Assembly (NCBI GenBank): GCA_013178155.1
Contig: JABLXH010000003.1
Coordinates: 62,001 to 126,000 of the forward strand
Length of the DNA stretch: 64,000 nucleotides
From: Armatimonadota bacterium
GTDB taxonomy: Bacteria; Armatimonadota; Zipacnadia; Zipacnadales; UBA11051
Reading direction: 5' to 3'
Each line of letters opens with the position of its first letter. Position 1 is the stretch's first letter. Under the pieces are notes generated by a model. It made no database searches. It saw only the letters and a list, made by a program, of their open reading frames with translations, and had not been told where the DNA came from. The translations under genes and the position numbers were made by a program. Shown piece by piece: positions 8,504 to 16,178 of this stretch.

Positions 8504-10080
8504 TGTCTACTGAGTTAACTGCGAAGCACCGGGACACAGACAGCAGCAGGCCGGTCAGAGACAGGGCCTGGGGGGATGTGGCCCTGCTCGGAGTCCTCAC
8601 TCTCGTGTTGGGCCTGCCCAGCCTGTGGTTTCCCTTCGCCCGTGACCACGGGTACTTTGCCTATATCGGCCACACGATCCTCACCGGCGGGATGCCCTAT
8701 CGCGATGGCTGGGATGTCACCTCACCCGGAGTTTTCCTGATCTATGCCTGGGCTTTCCGGCTTTTCGGCGTATCCGAATTGGCGCCTCACCTGCTGGAGC
8801 TGCTCTTCATGCTGGTGACGGTGCCGCTACAGTACCTGGTCGCCCGCCAGGCCGCCGGTCGGGGGGCCGGACTGGTTGCCGCGGCTGGTCTTGCGGTCTG
8901 TTACTACGGTCTCAATGCCTTCAACATTGCCCGTCTTGATGGCTTTGGTTTTCTGCCGGCAGTCGGAGCGGTGGCTCTGCTGGGCCTCCGTTCCCCCGAC
9001 CGACCGCTGGCATGGTGGCGTATCGGGCTGGCAGGGCTGCTGCTAGGTGGGCTTGCGGTCCTCAAGTACCCTTACGCTCTCCTGTTCCTGGCCCTGACAC
9101 CGTTGGTGGTAGGCAGGTGCAGACCACTCCCGTGCGTGGGGCGAATCGCGGCTTGGGGTGCAGGCTTCGCCGTGCTGCCGCTGAGCACGGTGCTCTGGCT
9201 CACCGTCAGAGGAGCCCGGGAGGCATGGCTGGAGTCGGTGGCTTATGGCACTGGCTATAGCACAGCCGCCCGTGAGGGATGGCACTTCGTGTGGGAGGGC
9301 CTGCGGCGATTCGGTGAGGAGGCCGGTGGGCAGCCGCTGTTGTACCTGGGCGGCCTGGCGGCCGCGTTACTGGCAGTCAAGGCTGGTCGTCCCATCGGTC
9401 GCCTGTGCGCAGCCTGGCTTCTGGCTGTGGCGTTGGCAATCTTCGCCCAGGGCAAGTACTACAACTACCATTTCGTTGCCCTTCTGGCCCCGCTGACGGC
9501 ACTGGCAGGCATGTGGCTGGCGGAAGCCTGGGCCGAATTGCGTCACCGGACTCCACGCTGGAATGCCTTGACCCTGCTCATTCCCATCATCGTAATACAA
9601 AACACAGCAACTCTCGCTATTGCGTACAAGGAGCGCCTCAAGGATGTGCGCTCTCTGGTTGGGGGCGATTGGGGGCACTTCCGCGCCGGTACGCTGCCAC
9701 GGGATGAGGTAAACGAGATCAGCGCTTACATCAAGGCCCGGACCACCACGGACGATACTATCTACATCTGGGGCGCCCAGGCCGTGATCCACTTTCTGAG
9801 CGGACGGCGCAGCCCCTCCCGTTTCATGACCTGTGAGCCACTGGTTGTCCCGTGGGTGCCGCCGCACTTTCGAGAGGAGTATCTGGAAGCGCTGCGGCGA
9901 GCGCCTCCGAAGTACTGGCTGGTGACCCACGGGGATGGCACGCCATTCCTGCCCCAGTTCTACGAGTACTACCTGGACGAATGGCCGGAGTTGAAGCAGT
10001 TTGTGGCCAAGACGTATGTCTGGGAGACGAAGATCGGCCAGACGGACATTTACCGACGACAGCCAAATCTTGCCAGCTAG
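8500..10080 (+). CDS. GT-C membrane glycosyltransferase (GT39 family)
   Basis: A 526-residue membrane protein with a textbook GT39 first loop: FARDHGYFAYIGHTILTG followed by MPYRDGWDVTSPGVFLIYAW, where the RD and WD acidic residues are the presumed catalytic and metal-binding sites. About ten hydrophobic segments follow and a C-terminal soluble domain begins near residue 400. It starts with ATGATG overlapping the TGA of the preceding gene. The role inferred is transfer of a sugar from a polyprenyl-phosphate carrier onto the polysaccharide or a secreted protein. Confidence 0.82.
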   Translation: MMSTELTAKHRDTDSSRPVRDRAWGDVALLGVLTLVLGLPSLWFPFARDHGYFAYIGHTILTGGMPYRDGWDVTSPGVFLIYAWAFRLFGVSELAPHLLELLFMLVTVPLQYLVARQAAGRGAGLVAAAGLAVCYYGLNAFNIARLDGFGFLPAVGAVALLGLRSPDRPLAWWRIGLAGLLLGGLAVLKYPYALLFLALTPLVVGRCRPLPCVGRIAAWGAGFAVLPLSTVLWLTVRGAREAWLESVAYGTGYSTAAREGWHFVWEGLRRFGEEAGGQPLLYLGGLAAALLAVKAGRPIGRLCAAWLLAVALAIFAQGKYYNYHFVALLAPLTALAGMWLAEAWAELRHRTPRWNALTLLIPIIVIQNTATLAIAYKERLKDVRSLVGGDWGHFRAGTLPRDEVNEISAYIKARTTTDDTIYIWGAQAVIHFLSGRRSPSRFMTCEPLVVPWVPPHFREEYLEALRRAPPKYWLVTHGDGTPFLPQFYEYYLDEWPELKQFVAKTYVWETKIGQTDIYRRQPNLAS

Positions 10081-10094
10081 GAAGTCTAGGGGTG

Positions 10095-10658
10095 ATGCGG
10101 GTGCGATCCGTGCTCGGACGGCTGCGGCGGTGGTGCTCGGTGGTGCGGGAGCGCCGCTATTTGTGGGAGAATGACTGGGCACTGCCCGCCCTGCCAGTTC
10201 CCGATGGGGTGCATTTCCGTTGGGCAGACGCCCGCGACGAACAGGCCTATCTGGGGCTGGGCGAGGATACGGCAGAGAAGTTGGCTCGCCGGCGAGAGCG
10301 GGGTGACCTGCTGGTTCTGGGCGAGGTAGACGGAACACTTTGCTTCTTTGAGTGGGTGCGCCTGCGAGCAGCAGGCGAGCGAGGGGCCGGATGTGCCCAC
10401 CTGTACAAGGGGTACACGGCACCGGAGTTTCGGGGCCGAGGGATCAGTCCGGCCGGGCAGCAGTTCGCCCTGCGCTGCTTGGCCGCCGACGGGATCCAGA
10501 GTGTCACCACGGACGTGGCCGAGCACAATGTCGCTTCCATCCGGGCCATTGAGAAGGTTGGGTTTCGGCTTCTGGGCAGGTTCTGGATCCTCAGGCTAGC
10601 AGGGCGAAAACTGCTGCTGATTGCGCCATCTTTGAGCCGATATGGAGACAGTCCCTAA
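10095..10658 (+). CDS. GNAT-family N-acetyltransferase
   Basis: A 187-residue protein with the acetyl-CoA loop in YTAPEFRGRGISPAGQQFAL (near residues 111-130) and the C-terminal GNAT signature VAEHNVASIRAIEKVGFRLL. It probably acylates an amino sugar in the polysaccharide pathway, or may modify a protein. The ATG at 10095 is 14 bp after the preceding GT-C gene, with TCTAGGGG upstream; the same frame is open further upstream only as overlap with that gene. It is the last gene before the promoter at 10669. Confidence 0.75.
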   Translation: MRVRSVLGRLRRWCSVVRERRYLWENDWALPALPVPDGVHFRWADARDEQAYLGLGEDTAEKLARRRERGDLLVLGEVDGTLCFFEWVRLRAAGERGAGCAHLYKGYTAPEFRGRGISPAGQQFALRCLAADGIQSVTTDVAEHNVASIRAIEKVGFRLLGRFWILRLAGRKLLLIAPSLSRYGDSP

Positions 10659-10668
10659 CCCGATGCGA

Positions 10669-10696
10669 TTGACTCTGACGCTGGAGACGGTATAAT
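10669..10696 (+). promoter_or_regulatory. Near-consensus sigma-70 promoter for export module 1
   Basis: TTGACT at 10669-10674 and a perfect TATAAT at 10691-10696 are separated by 16 bp. Transcription would begin near 10703, which rules out the ATG at 10701 as the start of the Wza-like gene and supports the ATG at 10749. It should drive the wza-like, wzz-like and BY-kinase genes. Confidence 0.7.
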
Positions 10697-10748
10697 CCCC
10701 ATGTTCAAATCAGCATGGTCTTCAGAAGCACCGGGGGTGAGAGACCGC

Positions 10749-12593
10749 ATGAAGCAGTCTTCGCAGCCGTGTCTCAACGCCTTCGGGTTTGGGTGCAAGG
10801 GGTCGCTGCTCGTGGCGGCCCTGGTGTTCGTTCTGCTCCTGACCGGGCCGTTGTTCGCGGCTGACGAAAACCCCAGGTCTGGCCTACTCGCCCAGGCGGG
10901 CGACGCCGCCAACGCGCCCCAGCCATCCTCGTCAGCGACACCACCTGCTGCCATCTTTGGTATTCCCCTCCAGCCCGGCGATGTCATCTCGCTCACTGTG
11001 ATCGGTGAGCCGGACCTTACCGGTCAGTACACCATCCGGGAGGACGGCCTCATTGTTTTCCCGATACTGGGCGCCACCAAAGTCATTGGTTACACCCCCA
11101 CCCAACTCGCTGACCACCTGACCGAGTTGCTGGCCAAGTATGTGGTCAAGCCCGTCGTGGCCGTCAATGTCGTCTCGGCCATGCCCCGGGTGGTCTCGAT
11201 CTTTGGTGAAGTCGCACATCCCGGAGTATACACCCTCACCCAGTGTCCCACCCTGCTGTCGCTGCTGGCAGTCTCGGGGGGAGCCACTCCCAGCGGTGAC
11301 CTGGGTGAAAGCATCCTGGTCCGCAAGAACGAGACCGTTCGCCTCGTCCCGGAGGAAGCGACAGGACCACGTCTGCCGCGGGACATTCCCCTGGAGCAGG
11401 GGGATGCCGTATTCGTCCCCTCCAAACAGCTCAAGGGCGTCTACGTGATGGGCGCGGTGAAGGTGCCTGGCATCCTGGCGCTCACGGAAGCCCCTTCCGC
11501 AGGCCGCGCCATCGTTATGGCGGGTGGTCCCACCCCGGAGGGGGATGCGGCGGCCGCCTACGTCCTGCGCGGCGGCCAGCAACTGCCGGTGGATCTGACG
11601 CCCTACACGCAGGCCCTGCCCCCCAGTGGCTCTGCCCAAGACGTGCCACTCATAGCGGGCGATGTCCTGATGGTCCCGACCAAGAGCGACGCCATGGTGT
11701 ATGTGGTCGGACAGGTGATGACCCCAGGTCCCCAACCTTTCACCAAGTCGCCGACCGTTTCCGCCGCCGTGGCTCTGGCGGGTGGGATAACGGAGGCCGC
11801 CGACGGGCGGGGCAGCTATGTTTTGCGGCAGGGGGAGCGGGTACCGGTGGACCTCAAGGCCCTGCTCCAGGAGGGCAAGGCCGAGGCCGATGTAACTCTG
11901 CGGGCCGGTGACGTGGTAGTTATTCCGAAGCAGTTGCGGACCATCTATCTGGTGGGACAGGTTCTCAAACCCGGACCCTACCCGCTGGATGCGGCCGAGA
12001 ATGTGATGGCCGCCTGGTCTCAGGCCGGTGGGGCCACGCCGGAAGCCGATCTGCGCAATGTGATGTTGTTGCGCGGGGCTGAGGTCAAGCGCCTGGACCT
12101 CGAGGCACTGGTGGACAAGGGCGAGATGCAATACAACGTCGCACTGGAGCCGGGCGACCAGATTGTGGTGCCCCGGATCCTGACGCAGGTCTATGTGCTG
12201 GGCAGTGTCAACAAACCCGGAGCTCATCCCCTGCAGCCCGGCGACACGCTCATTGATCTCATCGCCCGCGCAGGTGGCCCCTCGCCCGCAGCCAACCCGA
12301 GTGCCATCCTGATCGCCCGCCGCGTTGAACCGTCTGCCGGCGAGGAGGCCGCGACGGGTACCGCAACCCCCGCCCCCAAGGGCCCTCCGACCCCCGCGCA
12401 GCGGGTGACCATGGCCATCGAGAAGGGCATTCGGGTGGATATGATGGACCTGGCCAAGGCCCAGGCGGGGGAAGAGGTTTTCGTGGCCCAGCCTGGAGAT
12501 GTGATTTTCGTGCCCGCCGTGCGTGCCGATCGAGGCATCAACTGGGTACAGACCCTGATTGGTATCGCCACAGGGCTGATCATTCGCAACTGA
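10749..12593 (+). CDS. Wza-like polysaccharide export protein with multiple SLBB domains
   Basis: A 614-residue outer-membrane/periplasmic export protein. A signal peptide with hydrophobic core LLVAALVFVLLLTG ends near LFAADE, and no lipobox cysteine is visible, unlike E. coli Wza. The Poly_export domain (about 70-150) begins FGIPLQPGDVISLTVIGEPD. It is followed by a series of SLBB-type repeats, each carrying a phrase like YVMGAVKVPGI, YVVGQVMTPGP, YLVGQVLKPGP and YVLGSVNKPGA. Around five repeats is more than the two seen in classical Wza and implies a longer periplasmic channel. The C-terminus WVQTLIGIATGLIIRN looks like the amphipathic or membrane-inserted end. The ATG at 10749 has GGGGTGAGAG upstream. 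It is first in an operon with the chain-length protein and BY-kinase. Confidence 0.88.
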   Translation: MKQSSQPCLNAFGFGCKGSLLVAALVFVLLLTGPLFAADENPRSGLLAQAGDAANAPQPSSSATPPAAIFGIPLQPGDVISLTVIGEPDLTGQYTIREDGLIVFPILGATKVIGYTPTQLADHLTELLAKYVVKPVVAVNVVSAMPRVVSIFGEVAHPGVYTLTQCPTLLSLLAVSGGATPSGDLGESILVRKNETVRLVPEEATGPRLPRDIPLEQGDAVFVPSKQLKGVYVMGAVKVPGILALTEAPSAGRAIVMAGGPTPEGDAAAAYVLRGGQQLPVDLTPYTQALPPSGSAQDVPLIAGDVLMVPTKSDAMVYVVGQVMTPGPQPFTKSPTVSAAVALAGGITEAADGRGSYVLRQGERVPVDLKALLQEGKAEADVTLRAGDVVVIPKQLRTIYLVGQVLKPGPYPLDAAENVMAAWSQAGGATPEADLRNVMLLRGAEVKRLDLEALVDKGEMQYNVALEPGDQIVVPRILTQVYVLGSVNKPGAHPLQPGDTLIDLIARAGGPSPAANPSAILIARRVEPSAGEEAATGTATPAPKGPPTPAQRVTMAIEKGIRVDMMDLAKAQAGEEVFVAQPGDVIFVPAVRADRGINWVQTLIGIATGLIIRN

Positions 12594-12654
12594 TACCGCA
12601 CAGGTCGCAGCAGCCGCGACACGCACTACTTGAACCCTGGGCTAGGCGGCTCCG

Positions 12655-14106
12655 ATGGAGTTCATCGAATACTACCAGATCATCCGCAGCCGCATCTGGA
12701 TCGCGGTCATGATGGCGGCCGCCGCCTTTACGGTGGTGACCGTCTATCAGCTCCTGCCCAACACCTCCTGGTCGGCGGAGGGACAGTTGGGGGTGCGGCC
12801 GGAGGCCCTGGGCGTCGTGCAGTCCTCGGGGAATACCGCCAACGTCGTGCAGAACCGGGAGTTCTGGGGAACCATCGAGCAGTTTGTCACCAGCCGCGAC
12901 ATCCGCGAACGAACCATAGCCGCCGCGCAACAGCAGGCGATCATCGAACCCTACCAGGCGGCCCGTATCAAGCCCTTCGTCTTTGAGCGCAGTAAGCGGG
13001 GCGACCTCTTCGTCATCCGCGGGACAGGACCGTCCGCGGAGGCAGCCCGGCAGATCGTCACCCTGGGCATGGAGATCATCGAGCAGGGCTGGGATGCGGT
13101 GCGGAAGGCGCCGTGCTTGGCGACCACGGAGCGGCTCAAGCAAAAGCTCGCCAGCCAGCGCCAGCTCATCCAGTCACTGGAACGTCAGATGGACCGGGTG
13201 CAGACCGGAACCACCGCGGGCCGGCCCACCGATCGCGTGACCTGGATCATGAACCAGATCAACGCCCTCCAGGGCAGCATCGCCAACGCCCGGACAGAGG
13301 TCAGCATCGCCCAGGACCGGGTGACGGCGTGGGCGACGCAACTCCAGGAAGAAGAGCGCCAGCGAGCCCAGGGCACCCTCCCCGCGGCGCCGACCGGACC
13401 CGTGGCCGCTCTCGAGGCACGGAAGCTGGAGCTTGAGCTCTCGCGGTCGCAGATGCTGGCCCATCGGACTGCTGACCATCCCGAGGTGGTGGCGCTGGAC
13501 CAGCAGTTGCGGCAGGTGACCCGACAACTGGACCAGGAGAAGGCCAAGGCCGCGAAGTCTGGCGGGACCTCGCCGACCGCCGTGATGTCTCCCTCACAAC
13601 AGCAGGCGCGGCTGGCAGAGATTGAGTTGCGGGGAGCTCAGCGGCGGCTGGATGCCATTGTGGCCGAGGAAGCCCGGCTGCGGGCCCAGGTGCCCGGTCT
13701 GCTGGCCCAGGCGCGGCGCTATGAGGACCTGGAGAACGAGCTGAAGACGGCAATGACGGAGCGGGCCGAAATCACCGCCAGCCTGCGGCGCGTGGAGGAT
13801 GAGGCCAGCCGCCTGGACACCACCCAGGACATCTATCCCCTGGGCGAGGCCACCAGCCTGCCCTCACCGAAGACATGGTCCAAGTACGCACTCATGGCCG
13901 TGGCGGCCACGCTGGCCGGCCTGGTCATGGGCTGCATGCTCATCTTCGCCCTGCACCAGATTGACCTGACCTTCAAGAACGAGGCCGAAGCCGAGCACCT
14001 GCTGGGCTACCCGGTCCTTGCCGGCATCCCCCGGACGGACATCGCCCTGGTGCCGGCGGCCCCGGAGGGTGTCGCCGAAGGCCCGGAGCCCGATCGCGGT
14101 GGCTGA
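12655..14106 (+). CDS. Wzz-type chain-length determinant (polysaccharide co-polymerase)
   Basis: A 483-residue inner-membrane protein with one membrane segment near the N-terminus (IWIAVMMAAAAFTVVTV) and one near the C-terminus (YALMAVAATLAGLVMGCMLI). Between them is a long periplasmic region rich in Glu, Gln, Arg and Ala that should form coiled coils (residues about 150-390). It begins MEFIEYYQIIRSR, typical of this family. The cytoplasmic tail after the second helix includes EAEHLLGYPVLAGIP, the usual link to a BY-kinase. No kinase domain is attached; the kinase is the next gene, 12 bp downstream. It sets chain length and couples export to kinase phosphorylation. Confidence 0.87.
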   Translation: MEFIEYYQIIRSRIWIAVMMAAAAFTVVTVYQLLPNTSWSAEGQLGVRPEALGVVQSSGNTANVVQNREFWGTIEQFVTSRDIRERTIAAAQQQAIIEPYQAARIKPFVFERSKRGDLFVIRGTGPSAEAARQIVTLGMEIIEQGWDAVRKAPCLATTERLKQKLASQRQLIQSLERQMDRVQTGTTAGRPTDRVTWIMNQINALQGSIANARTEVSIAQDRVTAWATQLQEEERQRAQGTLPAAPTGPVAALEARKLELELSRSQMLAHRTADHPEVVALDQQLRQVTRQLDQEKAKAAKSGGTSPTAVMSPSQQQARLAEIELRGAQRRLDAIVAEEARLRAQVPGLLAQARRYEDLENELKTAMTERAEITASLRRVEDEASRLDTTQDIYPLGEATSLPSPKTWSKYALMAVAATLAGLVMGCMLIFALHQIDLTFKNEAEAEHLLGYPVLAGIPRTDIALVPAAPEGVAEGPEPDRGG

Positions 14107-14118
14107 TAGAGGAGAGCA

Positions 14119-14808
14119 ATGCTTCGCAGCAATGAGGTGTTGTTAGGGCAGGACCCGCCGCACTCCAACTATCTGGAGGCCTATCGCCGCCTGCGCACGA
14201 CGGTGTTTGCGCTGCGCGACGAGACCCCCTTCCGCTCCTTGCTGATCACCAGCGCCGCCCCCAATGAGGGCAAGTCCGTCATCTCCATGAACATCTCCCT
14301 GCTTATTGCCCAGGCAGGCTTCCGCGTCATCCTGGTGGATGGTGACTTTGCCCACCCGGGTGTCCACCTGGAATGGGAGCTGCGGGAGGCGCCGGGGATC
14401 ACGGACGCCTGTTTGACCAACATGGACCCGGAGGCGATTATCCAGCCCACCGAACTGGACACCCTGCGAGTGGTGACCGCCGGGGCCGCCGCCTCGCGAG
14501 GCCCGGACCTGGCCAGCAGCCCGCAGATGCCGGCCATCATGCAGGCTCTGGCGGAGCGCTGCGATCTGCTCATCGCCGACAGCGCCCCGGTGCTGGGCTC
14601 GGCGGGCACCCTGCAGTTGGCCCGCATGGTGGACTGCGTGGTGCTGGTGGCGCGGGCGCGGGGCAATGTGGCGCCGGTGCGCCGGGCCCTGAAGCTGCTG
14701 AAGGACGTGGGGCGGGACCCCCGGGGGATCATTGTCAATGACATCCTCGATCAGGACACGCCGGCCCATTCCTACTACTACTACGGCAGCAACCCCAAGA
14801 CCCTCTGA
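14119..14808 (+). CDS. BY-kinase (CpsD/CapB-type tyrosine autokinase)
   Basis: A 229-residue P-loop ATPase of the bacterial tyrosine-kinase family. Walker A is in SAAPNEGKSVISMN (near residue 50), Walker A' is VILVDGDFAHPG, and Walker B is CDLLIADSAPVLG. The C-terminus carries the autophosphorylation cluster SYYYYGSNPKTL. It pairs with the Wzz-like membrane activator encoded immediately upstream, the split arrangement common in Gram-positives. Cycling between phosphorylated and free states would regulate export and chain length. A GAGGAGA ribosome site precedes the ATG. Confidence 0.9.
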   Translation: MLRSNEVLLGQDPPHSNYLEAYRRLRTTVFALRDETPFRSLLITSAAPNEGKSVISMNISLLIAQAGFRVILVDGDFAHPGVHLEWELREAPGITDACLTNMDPEAIIQPTELDTLRVVTAGAAASRGPDLASSPQMPAIMQALAERCDLLIADSAPVLGSAGTLQLARMVDCVVLVARARGNVAPVRRALKLLKDVGRDPRGIIVNDILDQDTPAHSYYYYGSNPKTL

Positions 14809-14841
14809 GATAGCCCTCCTGCCGCCCCGTTGCCGAACCCT

Positions 14842-14905
14842 CTTGATTTTGGCTTGAGTTTTGCTTGAAAAGACCTTGACATTTGACTTGTGCTTTGGCT
14901 AGACT
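14842..14905 (+). promoter_or_regulatory. PEP-CTERM gene promoter with 11-bp-phased CTTGA repeats
   Basis: CTTGA occurs at 14842, 14853, 14864 and 14875, exactly 11 bp apart, with CTTGT at 14887. The copy at 14875 forms the -35 element TTGACA (14876-14881); TAGACT at 14900-14905 is an 18-bp-spaced -10. Equal helical phasing on one strand is typical of OmpR/PhoB-type regulators that bind direct repeats. An overlapping sigma-54-like match, TGGCTT-N5-TTGCT, lies at 14850-14865 with GG and GC at the correct spacing. The gene start is at 14995. The same design occurs at 15940 and, on the other strand, at 24409. Confidence 0.6.
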
Positions 14906-14994
14906 TTACCTAACTGGGAGAGCATGCCGCATTACTTCATCACTCCTGTGCTCCGAACAGCAGAACTCGTGCCGTTCCCGGGGAGGCCACTCTG

Positions 14995-15756
14995 ATGAGA
15001 AAGACGATGTTGTGGAGCACAATACTGGTGCTGTTGCTGGCCGTCGGGGGAGCGGCGCAGGCGACTTTCAACAGCAGTGATTGGTTCCTATGGGACACAC
15101 TCACCTGGAGTTCGACCAACTCCGAGATCTACGCAACTGATGGCTGGGCCAATGCGAACACATCGTTTACGTGGGGGCTGAAGTGGACCTACAGTACGTC
15201 GCCTGTCTTCACATACTACTATCAGTTCAGCGTTCCTGAGAAAGACATCAGCCACTTTCTGATTGAGGTATCTCCTCAGCCGGACGAGAACCCGCCTTTC
15301 CCATTGGCCGACATATTCGGGGATGATGGCAGCTCTAATCCAGGCATCCCGACAACAATGTGGTCCCTGAAGTACGATGGGACAAGCACGTTACTTGAAG
15401 TCAGTTTCACAAGCAATATCGGCCCCGAGTGGGGAGACTTCTATGCCAAGGATGGTACGGATAAGCAAGACGACGGTACCCACCTTGATGTTTATGCGTA
15501 CAACACAGGCTTCACTTCTAGCGATGTAGACAGCCTGTGGGTCTGGAGCGATGTGATCGCGAATTCGGGCTGGACATTTGCTGATCCTTATAGCAACCAG
15601 GTAACCCTCAAACCGAATGAGATCTGTCGGCCGGATACATCAACAAATGGTGAAAACTTGCCACCGGTGCCTGAGCCGTCGAGTGTGGCGCTGTTGATCC
15701 TGGCTCTGGGGGCGGGGCTGTACAGCGGCGGGAAGCGGCTGCGGCGGAAGGCCTGA
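14995..15756 (+). CDS. PEP-CTERM sorting-domain protein 1
   Basis: A 253-residue secreted protein. The signal peptide is MRKTMLWSTILVLLLAVGG with cleavage near AQA-TF. The mature part is rich in Trp, Tyr, Ser, Thr and Asp and matches no enzyme family I know. The C-terminus has the exosortase signal: VPEPSSVALL, then a hydrophobic helix, then KRLRRKA. After export the exosortase encoded at 19446-20339 should cut at or near the PEP motif. GGGGAGG lies upstream of the ATG. The tail and the following terminator are nearly identical to those of the next PEP-CTERM gene. Confidence 0.85.
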   Translation: MRKTMLWSTILVLLLAVGGAAQATFNSSDWFLWDTLTWSSTNSEIYATDGWANANTSFTWGLKWTYSTSPVFTYYYQFSVPEKDISHFLIEVSPQPDENPPFPLADIFGDDGSSNPGIPTTMWSLKYDGTSTLLEVSFTSNIGPEWGDFYAKDGTDKQDDGTHLDVYAYNTGFTSSDVDSLWVWSDVIANSGWTFADPYSNQVTLKPNEICRPDTSTNGENLPPVPEPSSVALLILALGAGLYSGGKRLRRKA

Positions 15757-15820
15757 CCGCCAGGCAGACATATCAGCAAAGAACCCGGGCAGGGGCCAGA
15801 CGGCTCCTGCCCGTTGCTTT
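15659..15820 (+). repeat. PEP-CTERM tail + terminator cassette, copy 1
   Basis: This segment covers the last ~30 codons of PEP-CTERM protein 1, its stop codon and the downstream hairpin. It is closely repeated at 17095-17254: about seven substitutions in the coding part, a short difference just after the stop, and an identical stretch of about 50 bases over the hairpin. Identity continuing into non-coding DNA shows recent copying rather than selection on the protein alone. Confidence 0.85.
15786..15813 (+). terminator. Hairpin terminator after PEP-CTERM gene 1
   Basis: CGGGCAGGGGCC at 15786-15797 pairs with GGCTCCTGCCCG at 15802-15813 (12 pairs, one G-U) around the loop AGAC, followed by TTGCTTT. 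Flanking AGCAA and TTGCT could extend the stem. The T run is weak, so it may act as a terminator or an mRNA-stabilising hairpin. An identical copy is at 17220-17247. Confidence 0.65.
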
Positions 15821-15939
15821 CGCCCCGGCCAAAGCGGGCCTTGACCAGGACCACCGGAGCTCGGGGATAGACCAGCCGCTGACCGCCGGGCGTGACAGGC
15901 GACCGGCACTACTGTTCCCACCTCGCCGCCGAGATCTTC

Positions 15940-15977
15940 CTTGACACAGCCTTGAGTTTTCCTTTAGTATTTCATGA
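15940..15977 (+). promoter_or_regulatory. PEP-CTERM gene promoter with 11-bp-phased repeats
   Basis: CTTGA at 15940 and 15951, CTTTA at 15962 and CATGA at 15973 are each 11 bp apart. TTGACA (15941-15946) and TAGTAT (15965-15970) form a promoter with an 18-bp spacer, so transcription should start near 15977. The spacer (CCTTGAGTTTTCCTT) is nearly the same as sequences in the promoters at 14842 and 24409. It should drive the gene at 16179. Confidence 0.6.
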
Positions 15978-16028
15978 GAGTGTGGAGGCCGCCTGCCCGT
16001 AAGGTCCGGGAGGAAGACCGCCACGCTC
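15978..16028 (+). other. Structured 5' leader of PEP-CTERM gene 2
   Basis: Starting at the predicted transcription start, GAGTGTGG (15978-15985) can pair with CCACGCTC (16021-16028), seven Watson-Crick pairs and one G-U. Inside, GGTC (16003-16006) pairs with GACC (16016-16019). About 150 further bases separate this from the start codon at 16179, making a leader of about 200 nt. No known riboswitch core was recognised. It may stabilise the message or regulate translation. Confidence 0.35.
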
Positions 16029-16178
16029 ATGATGGGGGTTCCGGGGGACTGACACTCACGCGATCTGCCACCACACCCCTCCCCAGCGGTCAGCCGAAGA
16101 CGTTACGGGCAACCAGGCACTTCATTGTCTCACATACGGCGTGATGCCACATTGTCACGCGCACGGGAGGGAGCGCGG

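Noticed and set aside
10932-12626. 564-codon open frame antisense to the Wza-like gene
   Set aside because: Residue content (Gly, His, Arg, Gln) is that of an antisense shadow; the plus-strand protein has clear domains, signal peptide and promoter.
14821-14870. Classical terminator after the BY-kinase gene
   Set aside because: No stable hairpin followed by T residues was found between 14809 and 14841.
15978-16178. Cobalamin-riboswitch-like bits (CGCCACG, AGCCGAAGAC) in the leader before PEP-CTERM gene 2
   Set aside because: The order and core elements of the cobalamin aptamer are missing, and there is no room upstream of the predicted transcription start for its 5' half.
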